Source: Chamaea fasciata (lineage: Eukaryota; Chordata; Aves; Passeriformes; Sylviidae). Taken from it: DNA of 64,000 nt. The DNA lies in assembly GCA_029207755.1 (NCBI GenBank), contig JARCOQ010000017.1:868001-932000 (forward strand), written 5' to 3'. Every line of letters begins with the position of its first letter. Position 1 is the first letter of the stretch. The notes beneath the pieces are model-generated. The model had not been told where the DNA came from, did not search any database, and worked only from the letters and a program-made list of their open reading frames with translations. The translations under genes were made by a program, and so were the position numbers. Below, piece by piece: positions 1-13,100 of the stretch.

Positions 1-283
1 CTGCCAGTGCAGCAATGAAAAACAGCAACAAGACTTGAACATGATTAGTATTATCCAACTGCTTTGTTATAAATATATTATATACATTCAAACATCACAT
101 TAAAATATTATTCCATTACACCAGAAGAGATTAAGGCTTTATATTATTTACAGAAACAAGCAAGCACCTTAAAAAAAAATAAAAAGAACAAAACACCAGT
201 CATTGACATTTCCCTTCTAACATTACGAGTTTGATACCTTGAGCTCTTGAATACAGCTATTTGCAGTGTGCCCAATGCTAGAA

Positions 284-1069
284 CTATTTCAAACATTTAT
301 TGTCAGGGTAGGAAACACTTAATAGAAGACTCAGCAGTGAGCACTCCACACGAAGAGACACATGTGTTGTAGGGTGCCCTCCCTCTCCTCCAGAGGCTCC
401 TGAAGTTGAAGGCTTATGCAGAAACTGTTTGCTCAATTCCACGTGGAGAGTAGAACAAGTTTGATTTAAGGGAAACTGAAGACACTTGAGGATTGGTGGC
501 CCCCTGGAGGAGCAGGATTCTCCAAGTCTGTTCCACGTGACACCGATCGGGCTGAACATGATTGTGAAGACAGAGCTGCACGTCCATCGACCACTGAGTG
601 CATTCAACAGTCATGATCTATGTGACAGGCTTCCGCTGCTCCCCCCACCGTCCTCACGCAGTGCCCTTGCACTCCAACACCAAGTGACAAGCTCGTCACC
701 CTTCTCCCTGTAGGTCTTAGGCAAGCAGCTGTTTTGGAAGTGTTCAGAAATGTTGATACAACACACGTTTCCTACGCCCCCACGTGCCCCTGGAGTCCCT
801 CACGGATACAGCGACGAAGCGAGTTCTAAGGTGTAAGCAGACATGGCTACACAGAAAGGTGCTCAGTGAGAGTAATCATCTTCATTTCAAGTATTGTTTT
901 AAGAATTAGTTCTTTTCATTGCAGTCTGTGTTAGCACTTTTTAGTTTGTGCTTTAGAGTCTGTTATTTCTTTGCAGGTCTTGATTTTGGCTGATGGCTTT
1001 ATTATTTTTTTTTTTTCTTTTAAAAACAACATTGGCAACAAGTTAAGGATTGCAGAAGGCTGGCAAAAG
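284..1069 (-). other. PEDS1: PEDS1 3' untranslated region (extent approximate)
   Basis: Minus-strand sequence after the TAA stop. Two AATAAA signals read on this strand: one at 1003-998, only about 67 nt after the stop, and one at 301-296. The more distal one would give a UTR of about 0.79 kb. Which is used cannot be told from sequence. Positions 1-283 beyond it are AT-rich with no gene visible and could still be UTR of a longer isoform or of a read-through transcript. Confidence 0.5.
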
Positions 1070-1191
1070 TTATTTGATTTTCTGAGCCCATTTCATGTCA
1101 TCTGCTCTCGGCTTCTCCCCAGTAAGTCCTTGGATGATGTTTTCCAAGCATCTCCAAAATCTTATCTTCTCTAATGGATAATTCAGCCAAC
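1070..1191 (-). CDS. PEDS1: PEDS1 coding exon 6 (terminal, with stop)
   Basis: The acceptor CCCTTAG is at 1198-1192. The exon completes a Gly codon, then encodes [39 protein letters not shown] and a TAA stop at 1072-1070. The C-terminal [11 protein letters not shown] is the invariant end of the family. It was found by reading the minus strand directly, since the exon lies inside no obvious long open frame. Confidence 0.96.
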
Positions 1192-4100
1192 CTAAGGGAT
1201 TGCAAAGGAAAAAGAGGATTACTTTGTCATAGCATCCAAAGTTCAACCTTTTTTTAATGAGAAAAAAAAAAGCAACCAGCCCAATACTGCTAATAATGGT
1301 CAGGCTTAAACTCTCAGGACATAGTAGGACTTAAAAATAGCTCTTTGGGTGGCAAGATTTTTGCCACCATCTGTCAGCTCAGGCCTCTCAATTGTACCAT
1401 GTTTCTACATGACATTCTGCTAATGAGAATTAGATTTTTTTCTTGGCAGAGGTTTCAAACCCCACACGAACCGTGTGCGGGAGCCAATGACAAAATGAAG
1501 AACCAGAGTGGTTTATTTCCAGCTGTCTAATTCACTTGATAACTTATTTAGGATCAGTGCAACACTGGTGCCTGAGCATTCCCACCTGTACGGATATAAA
1601 AGGAAGCTAACGCTTTCTGCAAACCTGCCCACTCCTCTGAGACAGAATGAGTGGATGCTGAAAAGCCAGAAGCCATTTAGAAATGAGCATTCCAGAGCAG
1701 CTGCAGACATTCTGCTCTTTTGAAGGAACAGCAGCTTTAGTGAACAATCCCCATTAGTGGCCTGAGCTCAGCAAGACCCCACGCAATCAGCTCTCAGCAC
1801 CACTGACTGCTCCCTCAGGCTCCCTGCAGCTCATCACCAACCTCCCCCCACACTTTTTATGCAAAAAAAGCCCCAAGTGCAGTTTTCCCAAGGGCCTGTG
1901 AGAGCACAGCTGAGGGCAGCACCCTGCAGGTGTGCAGGGCGTGCAGTACCCGTGGTGATGCAGAAGTAGGTCTCGTGTGGGGACACGTGGTGGATCCTGT
2001 GGTGCTTCCTGGGCAGGATGATGTGCCAGTCCTGGAGGAAAACAACCCAGCGAGGAAGGCCAAAGTAGGTGTGGGACCACTTGTGGATCTGGTTGGTCAT
2101 GGTGATGAAGATGATGAGGGCAAAGACGTAACAGTCCCAGGGACAGCTCTCACACAGCGCCTCTGCAAAACACCACAGCAGTGTGACACCAGCCAAGGAA
2201 AGGCACTTTTCTGCCAGGACAACGCCCTGCCCAGCCACAGCTGCCTGCTGCTGCAGGAACTGCCAAAGGCCTCACCAAAGCTGCCTTGGCAGAGGTGTCA
2301 CCAGAGCCAGTGAGCCATAAGCAATTCCCAAATGTCACAAGACAGGCTGGGAAGTGCCAGAGTCTGTCAACACACCAGAAACAGGAAGTCAAACTGAGTT
2401 TACAAAATTAATTTGATGCTTTAGTTCTTGGCTTCTGGCTTGCACATGAAGTCCTTGTGCACCAAGGTGAGGCATTGTTTTGTGTTACACCCTTTGGAAC
2501 AATCCCCAGATGTTCTCAGCTTGGTTCCTCTTATTAAAAGAGTATTTAGCATAACTTCTAATCTTCCTTGCACACCCCTCCAGCCCCAGATTCTCTGCTG
2601 GGCTGGAGAACCTCACTGTGCCACCTTCTGCCACCACACCTCAAGGGAAACAGCGTTTCCCTCCCTGCTGCCAGGAGCACCACACTTCCAACAGCCATTT
2701 CTTGTCACATCACATCCACGGATTCCTCCAAACTTCACACAGACAAATGTCCGCTCAATAGCAACAAGAACACTAAATCCACAGCAGCCAGAAGTGGCAG
2801 CTTACCTGGGGAAAAAGACACAAACTTGTATGCCATGTTTGCCAAGGGGACCAGGGTCATGAAGCAGTTGTCTCCGTTGGTCTCTATGAAATCGTGTCTG
2901 GTGATTGCTGTGGGGTCAATGTGGTGTTCCCTAAAGGGTCTGATGAAAGCCTGGGAAATTAATTGGACAAACACAAGGCCACACTCAATAATGGTCCTGG
3001 AAAAGAAAAAAATAACCCCAACAAACCCCAAAACCCCTCCCATACACTCAAATCTGCTGACTGAGTTGAAGAGAATTCCATAGTACAAAGCACGTAAGCA
3101 GGATCCAAACTTTTGTCACGATGACACTTCAGACCATTTGATTTACATTTGCAAAGAAATTCAGTTCCCACACCCAAATCCAGGTTTTCTTTGCTTTTCA
3201 GGTTTCTTATTCTGAATTGTCACTTAGGACCTTTAGTAAGTAATCTTAAAGCATCAGCACCCTAATTGCACAGGCAAAAGAAGCCTGTGAAATTCCCTTG
3301 TTAAGCAGAATCAACCAAGGAAAAATAAAAAACCCACTAAAAAATTAGAATTCAGCCTACCATATTTATGGGCTACAGATGCCAGCACTAACAGACTAAA
3401 TGCAAATTAAGTGACTGGACAAAGCAGTGGAAGACAAACAGACCATGCAGAAGTCACCTCTAGGAGTAGAAATCACACCTGAACACACACAGCAATTGTT
3501 TTACTGTGTGGGACAGTCAAACCAGTCACTGATTTGCTTTTAACACTTCCAGCACGTCCAGTCTGTGCAAAAGTGCCCTGAGCAGCCTCAGCTCGTGGTT
3601 ATTTAGTGCAGAATCTCTAGCAGTAGGGTTTTTAAAAATTATTTAAACTGTGCTCCAGAGATACAGGGGCTCAAGACCACCAAGTCTATTGAAGGTGAAC
3701 AAAACCAAGCCAAACAAACAGTTTTCATTCTGCTGTTGTAGTTCATGTAACTCTGGATAATAACAAGGAGTAGCCCACTTTTCTTTTTTTCTTTAAACAA
3801 TGATCCCTCTAATATTGCACTGTGAGGAGTAATTAATGAGAGCTATTAAGAAATTCAATTAAGAAAACAGATTGTTGCTTACTAGAGAAGCCAGTGCACC
3901 TTCCACGAAGCAACTGGCATTTGTAGCTGCAGGTGTGTAATACATCTCAAATTAAACCTTCAGTCCCCACCATTCTAACATTGCTGTGTTACAACAGGGG
4001 CCTGTGGAAGAGGGAACTGGGCAGATTCTCCCTGGAGCAGCCTCATGTTTGACGCGTTTTTAGGGGCTCAGCTGCAGGGACAGCTCTCCAAATCCGTGTT

Positions 4101-7100
4101 CCTGCCCTTCTGAACATCCCCAGTGCCCAGCCAGCTCCCAGCCCTTGTGGTGTCACAGGCTGTTCCCACAGAGAGCTCTGCAAACACTGGGATTGCAACA
4201 CTGCCAGCCCCAAGGCGGGTGACAAAAGGGAGCAGTGGCACCTTGCACGTGTCCCCAGGCCAGGTGCAGACACAGCCCTGCCCCAGCAGTGCCCAGGCTG
4301 CTCCCTGGGCTGGGTGTGCCACAGAGCCCAGCCCAGCTGGGAGCACAAAGGCACTTCAGAACGTCTTCAAGTTTAGGAATAACCATCTCAAACCTTTCCA
4401 ACGATGGGCAGCTCCACAGATCCCCAGGTATCCGCTCCCCAGTGGAACAATCCTGAGAGGAAGTCAGCTGTAATAACTCCTGCAACTTGAATGAGACACA
4501 GAGAGAGAGAGTCAGACAAACACAGTGTTTTTACTGACTCAGCCACATCTTATTGTTGTACAAGTGCACTTGTTTATCCGCCTCTAACTTAGATATTTAC
4601 AACCACACGAGATCTACCCAGTCTGAATAAACACATGGTCAGGCAATTAGGAAAAGGAGGTTAGCAAGACACCATTTGGACAGTAACAATCTTCATTAAA
4701 TCTGTATTTGTGTTTAGCCCACCTCCTCCAGAACAGAAATACCTCCCCTAGTGGGTACCTTTTGCTTGGCTGACCCCTCACCTTTTTCATTTTCTAAAGG
4801 GGAGAAGAAATATAAAAGCTCTTTTCATATTATAAAGCAGCCCCCACTGCTGAATCCATTATCCAGTTGGTCCAAACTCTTAAATGCAGCAGGAGACACT
4901 GCGTTCTTTATCTGCCCTCTTATTACACTGAAGACAGCTGATTTTATCAGCAGTAAATCTGCCCGTTTGTTGCTGTTTCAGACCACACAGGCAGGCTATA
5001 GCAGGGCCGGGTGGGACACAAAAGCGTTTAGATCTGCTCCCAGCAGCTGAAAGGGCAAGCAGCCTGCGTTCAGGGGAAGATATCCAAACAACACTTCCCT
5101 TTGCAACGACTCAAATGCCATTGTCACTGAGGTAATGCCCCCATTAGCCTGCCTGGCCTCCAGCTGCTGCATCTTCCCACTGAAATAACTGCAGGAACAG
5201 CAGCGCAAACGGAGGCAAAACACTGCCGGTTCGATAGATGCTCCTCGTGCTGCTCTGATGTCAGCTGTAAAGGGAAGAATGGAGGGTGCCTGGAGCAGTG
5301 CATTATACTAAAGCAATCGGGGAAAAAAACCCAGCTACCAGCAGTCTTGTTCCAGCTGTAGCGCAGCAGGGTGTGCTCACTCCTCTGTGCTGGTGGAGGG
5401 TGAGTTACACAAGCAGCGTGGTGACACCGGGTGTGTGTCTGTCCCCAGCCCAGAGGGCACATCCCACTGCTGGGCTCAGCACCCTCACAGCCAGCACTGC
5501 CTCATGGACACGGCAGGAGCAAGGCACAGGAGCTCAGCTGCCGCTCAGAGCTGGTGGCAGATCCTGCTGCTCTGTCATCAGGGCTGGGAGGGTGACAGGA
5601 CATGGACAGCCCAGAGCACGGGTGAAGCGGTAACCACAGAGTCAGAAAAGGCACGGTAACCCCAGCCCAGGTGTAGGACTGCAAACGGTGGATTCAGCAC
5701 TCAGCACAGCATTAGGGGAGTGCTGACCCACACACACCAGCTTTCCCCAGCACACTGGGAGAGGGCTGGGGATCAGCCCAGCCAGGGGTTATCCCCCAGG
5801 AGGAGGAGGAGGAGGAGATGCTCAGAGCACACAGGAGGAGGGCTGAAGGACATGAGCTGCAGGACTTGCTCAGAACATTGGGATTTCTTGGTTTGCAGGT
5901 AGACTGCAGAATAAGGAGGAGGGAAGGCAGCCCAGCACGAAGGGAGCCCAGAGGTGCACAAATCAGTATCCAAGTGAACACTGGACTCCCACACACCTTT
6001 GCTGGAAATGCTGCTCTGTCCCATTTCCCCACACTTGTGGGCACCTCCAGGCACAACAAGGCCACTGAACAGCAGGTGCCTCTCCCCGGAGCAGGACATG
6101 GGGCTGGACAGCAACTGCCCCAAACACACCATGGATACAGGGCAGCTCTGTCCTGCTGGTGTCCTGCTCAGACACCAGGGAATGCGTAGGGTTTGTGACC
6201 CAGGAAAGGCTCCTCTCCACCGCTTCAGTCAAACTGAGAGAGAACCTGCAAGCTCTGCTCTGGTGGGTGACTCTCAAACCACTTCCCGTGGCCAGGCTGC
6301 TCCTGGGGCCTGCGGAAGGAGGAGGCACCACAGGAGCTTTGAGAGACAAAACTGCTCTCCACGTTTACCATTAAAAGTTGTACTGCACTGAAATTTTACG
6401 AGCCGAGTGTGATCTTGGCTTTGCATAGACAGAATGATCAAATTGCAACCCGGAAGTCTTACATCAGAGTATACAAAGTTTTGTATTTACTGTAAAAACT
6501 CAGTTAGAGCCTCTGGAGAGGAAGAAACCAGGATAAGGTGTTATTAAATAACTTGATGCTATTGTGTAACATCACCGAGAAGTACAGTCATGTTTAATCA
6601 GTGACTGTATGAACTGGTTGAACAGCATTAAAAGCTCGGCGTGGCCAACTTCACACAGAAAAAGGCCTTGTTGTCTGAATATCAATATGCCAAAGTACCA
6701 GTTGTCTGTCACTCATATGCTTATGAAAGTGAAATGCCTTAGTCACCTGCAGTGCCCATTTAGTGACTTTCAGTTTGATATCATGGCAAGTTCCGAGGCT
6801 AAGATAATAACCCCTGGACATTTCAGTAACTATAAACTGTAGCAGCTTGAAAGCGAAAACAGAAGAGGAGTTCATAATTTTGGCTAATAAAGCTGAGAAC
6901 CTTCCAGTCAGAGCTGGGCCTGGGAGTGCCCACAAGCAGGGCTGGGACAGCAGATGTGTCACTGTGTCCAGCAGCTCTATCACACTGTCACCAGGGTTTC
7001 CAACAGCTCCTGGGCCAGGAACAGCCCGGGCTGCCACAGCAGCTCCCCTGGCAGCCTGGCAGTCACCCAGGGAGCACACACCTCTCCCTGGGGCTCCTCC

Positions 7101-10100
7101 TGCCCCATGTCCTGCCTGCAGAGCTGGCACAGCCCAGGCAGCCTCGGGAAGAGCCACAGCAGCTCTGACACTGCCCTGCAAGCAGGGCCCCGAGGAATCG
7201 GGCTCCTGTCTCCTCCAGCAGCACATCTTAAAGCAAAGACTCATCTACAAGAGCACAGCTTGGCTCAGAGTCACCACCTGATAAACGGAATCCTCCAGCC
7301 AAACTCTGCTGTGACTTTAAGAGAGCCCCCGACAAGTGGGCAGGCAGACAGAGCTGCCTTTGTCCCCTGGGCACGCCCGTGGGGACACAGATGGGGCTGT
7401 CCCTGCAGTGCCAGGGCAGGAGCCGGGGCACACCCTGCTCCACAGCAGCTGCCAGCACGCCCAGGCTCCATCCCCAGTCCCAGGGACTGCTGACACAGTG
7501 ACACAAGTGCCAGCATCACCTGCTGAGGGCAAAGCAGCACTAATTGTACCAGGTCACTTCGCTTCCAACACCCTCCTTCTCCTCCTCCTCCTCCTCCTCC
7601 TGGTGGTGCCCAGCCAGGGGAACCCACCCTGGCCCTGCCCAGGGGATCCCCACAGCCACCACATCTCCCCTGCTGCTGCAACACACAGTATCTCTGCAAA
7701 GGGGAACAGAATCCAAGCTCCCTCTCTTTAATCCCAACTCGCCCACTTTCCCTCTTTGAGAGGTGGAAACACAAAGTTACCCACAGCTACCAGGTAACTG
7801 AAGGTGACTTCAGGGGTGAGACAGCAGGTGACAAAGAACCCACCCACTTGGAGCAGCACCGAAGTGCAGGATCATTTTCCTTTGCCAGCTGAGGTTTCTG
7901 GTGGAATTTCAAGCACCTTTTAAAACAAAATTTCATGTGGAAACTCATTCTAATGCACACAATAAATGCAAGATGAAGTGACATCCTCGGAGCTGGGAGG
8001 CAGCAGGATGTGGACACCACGTGCCCGGCGCTCACTTCAGTCAGCACGGACATCTCTGGGGTGGTTTTTCTCCAACGTGTGCCACAGTTTTCGTGTGTCC
8101 CACACTCAAGTGTCTGGCTCTGCAATGCAGCTGACCAAGGGCAGCCCTGCAGAGCTGCTGGAGCGACAAACAAAGACCTTCTGGGCCTTAATGAGATCCA
8201 CTTTCTATTCTGAAACTGCACTAAGTGATTTCTTCCCGTGTGCTCTCTCTGGCTAACCCACAACCTCTGCAGTAATGAAATATGTACCTCAAATGGGTTA
8301 AAAAAAATCAGTTGCCCATCTTTCAAGAGAGCAGTAATTAATTGTAACTTGCATCACGTCACAAGATGTTCCTAAAGATATCTGCCCTATGTAGGGCAGT
8401 TCTTAGGAATACAAACAGGTTACAACACAAAGTTCACGCCTTTTTTTTTTTTCTATGACTGCAATGAACAGTCCCTGTCATGAACAAATGTGGCCGCAGA
8501 TAACAGTGAAATGTCTGAAACAAGCCAAGCAACTTGGAAAGAAAGGGTTTAAAAATCTATCCAAAAATAGGAGGAAGGAGAGGAAAACGAAAACCAGGAT
8601 TCATGCTGTAACTTGCCAAACACTTTATCTCGACGTTATTAATATATGAACCATATGCTCAGCTGAGGTATATTGAATGTGCTGGACACCACAAGCTCAC
8701 CTGAAGGTATGAGAGCTTTCAAGCCTGATGTTACACATCTTGGTGAGGCTTTTCTGCTTACCACACAAGAATCCTTCTGCCAGCCCTGTCCCTGGCACTA
8801 ACAACCTTCAATTACAGTGGCAGAGGCTGCTCTGGCTCCGTGGCACTGCTGGGATGTTGTCCTGCTGCAGTGGGAAACACGGGGGTGTTGAACTCCCTCA
8901 CAGCCCCACTCCCAGCCAGGGCTGCCCCAGTTAACTGGGTGTTTGTGTGCATGCAAATAAAACACCAAACCCAGAGCTGCACAACCCTCAGCCTGCAGAA
9001 AGAGGAACACTTTTGCCCAGCAGCTGAGGATATCCAGAACATGACTGGAGTTAGCACAAACCACCACAGAAATCCGTCCTCTGCCCACTCTTTTTCTTTT
9101 CTTCTTTATGGTGAGGAGGGGAAGAAAACTGTCTCTCATCTCTGCTGAGAGAAGACACGAGAGCCCCGTGGCACTTCCTGCCCAGCAAGCTGATCTTTAG
9201 TCAGCAGGACATGACACAGCGGCGAAGCAGCTCTGAACCTGGGCATGGAGGTGTCCCCTGGGCATGGAGGTGTCCCCTGGGCACGGAGGTGTCCCCTCGG
9301 TGCTGCGCTCCCTCGCAGGCACAGAGTGACTCAGCACGGCCACCACCTGCCTCCCACACTGCCCCAGCACACGGGGAGGGCTCGCAGGGCTGAGACACCA
9401 GTGCCTCACTGCCAGCCACAGGAGACACAGAGCCCTCCTGGCTCCAGACTGCAGATCCTCCGAGAACCCCAAGGTTAAGGTGTTTACAGCATTACTCGTG
9501 TGCCTTTAAAGGCACAACGAAGGAAGCTGTGACACAGCCTTTAATTACAGACACGGGGTTTAGGCTCAGTGAAATGATGCAGGATGTTCAAACCACTTCA
9601 TTTCCTAGGAGAAAACATGTATTTACATAAGAGCACACAGAGATTTCCCCATGCAGTGAACAGCCCACTGGAACAGGGACCCCTTTCAGATCCCCAAAGA
9701 CCCGGCAGGAACTTGATCCAGAGCTCCATCTTTATTAGCAGAATGTTTATTCTGTGACTTCAGCTCAAAGGTCCATATTCCAAACCAAGTCTGAGGGAAG
9801 CTGTTAAGGGAACACACCTCGTCCTGTGGGTGATTCAGGATTCCCAGCAGCAAATCCTGAGCCCATGGAGCTGCTCACGTATTTAGGAATCAGGACTCTT
9901 ATGGATATGACTTTCACAATATGCAATAAAACCTAATAACCACTGTGAGCTACAGACACCATTCACACATCACCTGGAGAAATAATGTACTGAAGGCAGC
10001 AAAACAAGATAGCCTGAAGCACTTACTGTTTTATGGCACTCGTTTTTGTATGCACTATCAGTTATTTCCACACCACTTTATTTACACAGAATCCAGATTC

Positions 10101-13100
10101 TGCTACCTTAATCATTCACTACTACATAAATAACACTATCAGTGAATTGGCTGCTTTATCAGTTCAACTGGTAACCAGGATATCAGAGGACTCCAGCTTT
10201 TATCAATATTAAGGCTGAGATGAAAGGCAGGTGCAGACAGATTGCAGCACAGGTTAACCATCACTGCTGATTCTCCTGTCTGGGCTGGCCTCACCCCTGA
10301 GGAGCAGATCCCATGTCCTGTTCTCTCCACCCAACACCTCCACCTCAGCAGCTGAGAGCAAGACTGAACTAGGCCAAGGGAGCTGCCGAGAGTCACAGTG
10401 GGGGACCCTGCTTCCCCCCAGCCCCAACAAAGCCCAAAACCTCTGCACAGACACCAGGAATCACCAGGCCCCAGCTCTGGCAGAAATTCAGAGCTTCTCT
10501 CATGCACCACTGCTGGGACCTCCTGCAGGGTTTGGGTTTGGTTTGTTTGAAGCCATCAGCAATGCACAGCACTGATGGTGAGCAAGTGCCATTCTCTTCT
10601 AAAACACACACCACACACGGTTTATAGGGAAGCTTTTCTTTTCTAAAGCACAGGAGCTGAACATTCCATCAGAATCCTCCACTGGGTCTTACTCTCCTCC
10701 ACAGAAGAGGTGGAATCAACTTCTCTTATACCCCCGGAAGAAGTCGTCATCCAGGATAAAGGCCAACATCACATCCTGGCATGAGAGCATAGTTGCCCAA
10801 AATTCTTCTGTTCAGACTGCAGTCCCCAGAAATGAAACCACTCTGATGCCTGAAGCACCTTTTATAACATTTCCCTTGAGCTTTTGCTTTCTGAAAAGTC
10901 CTTGTGAACATTTTTGCCGACCAAGGCATTTCGTCTCCAGCCCTGACCATTCCGACAGCTCTTTTCCTTCCCAACAGCCCTGACCCTTTCAGGGACTACC
11001 CAAGAACCCCAACCACACACAGCTACATCCAAACCTCCCTTCCGAAATACTGAGAAGCCGCTGAAATGGAAAGACAAAGCAGTAACACATTTTGCAGAAG
11101 GTCTCACACACAAATGTCCCTTTCCCTTTCCAAAAGCAAGTCAAGCCTAAAGGATCCCACATTTGCTTCCCACACCACAAGAGCCTTGCCCTGAGCAGGG
11201 CAGCAAACAGTTCCCACTTACAAATCCCAACGAGGACCGAGGGCGTGTGCTCCAGTCGCAAGTAGAAGAGGAGATTGTAAAAATTGAAGCAGATCAGAGA
11301 GAAGCACAAGATGACAGAGATCCATTCTTGTAATCTCTTTCCTGATGGGAAGAAAAAAAAAAGGGGGAAAAGAATATTTTACTTTTATCTGAGAGGACAT
11401 TCTGAAGCCTGAAATAACCGAGACAGATCATTCTGCTGCCTGGATGACTTGCTCCATTTGTCTGACAGGGAACTGAAACAGAAACTTAATCCACAGGAGG
11501 TGCACACATTTTGTTAAATGACATTGCAATTCCCCAAGCCACTACTAACCTCTTCCCTCTGCCCTTGTCCAGTTAACAGGGCCAAATCAGACATCATCTC
11601 ACACTGCCCTAGTTTCCCTCTCCCTGAGATTGCTGGCATAAAGTTCCTCCACGTCACAACTTTTCTCCATTTGCATTTCATCCAATATTCAGTGTTGCTG
11701 GAAGGGCTGAATCTGGGAACAAATTCCTGGCCTCAGACATATTTAAATCACCTTGTGGTCGGTAATATTTACAAGCTCTGAGATTTTAAACAAAGCTGTT
11801 GCACTGACAGGAAAACGCAGCATTCTGTACTTTGGTGGCCCTGGAGTGGCTTGTCTAACGTCACAAGTGTTCCCCTGGAGCATCTCCCTGAACTGTTGTC
11901 TCGTCTGTGCCTCCCTGCTCCCAGCAAAGGCTGGGAACTCTCAGCTACCCCGAGATGACAAGGGACAGAACAAGAAAAGAGAAAGAACTGGCACAAATCC
12001 TCTGCTGCACCTCGCTGTACCACTTTGTACCTCTATAGAAAATAATTTCCTGCCTATAAAAAGGGAACAGGCACATCAGGGCACGGTGACACTCGGAGTA
12101 TCAGATTAGCACAGAGAGCTGCTCCCTGCTCGTCCCTGCTGGATCCCCACGAGCACAGGGAGCACTCAGGGTGAGACCTGCAGGATTAGGGCACAGAAAC
12201 AGACCTTTAATACCCAAGGCCAGGGAGATCGGAACTGCCACCAGAAGGGCCGGGGCTGCAGGCAGCTCTAAACACCCTCAGGAGCTGCCAGGCCAGCCCC
12301 TGCCTGGTTTAGGGGTCAGTCAGCACTGCCCAGAGCCCCCTCCCCACTCCCTGTGGCCAGGCAGAGCTCGGGCAAGGCTCAGGGAGGGCTCCAGAGAGGT
12401 GGCCGTGCTCTCCCAGGAGCAGAGGCACACTCAGGCCTGGCACGTGTTCAGCTTCTGTCCTACTCCTCCTCCCTGCTGACCTAATGCCTGATCAAATTTC
12501 TCCTCCTAAATGCTAAATCAAGTCCTCCTTCTCAACTGTACCACGCAGTGAGCAGGGGAACAGGAACACAAATGGAGGATCAGCCTTATCTCCAATGTGC
12601 CTGCAAGGGAATATTTGAAAGTGTGAACAAAGACTTGGGCAGGTCAGTTTTAGAAGGGCCACGGGTAGATAAATTAACACCCTCTGCAGCAGCAGAGGAG
12701 AGAACAGGAAAATTAAATTAAGACACAAGAACAGCCTTATTTGACAGCAGCATCAGGTCACAAGGTGGGTGATTCCATAAAGAGATCCCTGGAGTAATGA
12801 AAGTAAGAGTTAATTAACACTCACTTCCCACATAAGAAAACCACACCCCGATTAGAGGAGCTAAGTGGGTAGATCCTCGTGGAACAATTAGCTGGGTGCT
12901 GCAAAGGAGGCTGGCTGCTCTGCTGAGCTGAGTGTGTGCAAACACCTCTGAACACAGGCATCCAGGAGGGCTGCTGAGACATCCAGGCTCAAAAACGCAG
13001 CCCCAGCTCTGCACTGGGAGGGCAGAGCAGCAAGGAACTGAGTCAGCGCTGATAACTGGTGTTTAAAGGGCACTCAAATCCCAAAGTGTGTCCCGTGGGA

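Larger units (their letters stand above)
4486..11221 (-). other. PEDS1: PEDS1 intron 2 (6.7 kb)
   Basis: Largest intron. Visible contents are a (GA)n stretch near 4499-4517, a GGA run at 5800-5817, a CTC run at 7573-7600 and a 19-bp triplicate at 9242-9297. The open frames here (for example 6651-7244 minus or 7271-7774 minus) have no recognisable protein and lie in GC-rich low-complexity sequence. Confidence 0.85.

Noticed and set aside
1..1069. UBE2V1 coding exons downstream of PEDS1
   Set aside because: No UEV-domain peptide seen on the minus strand; the gene must lie outside the window.
3850..3915. Minus-strand stretch reading [11 protein letters not shown], first considered as PEDS1 exon 3
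   Set aside because: Lacks HWGADTW and proper splice sites; the true exon 3 is at 4394-4485.
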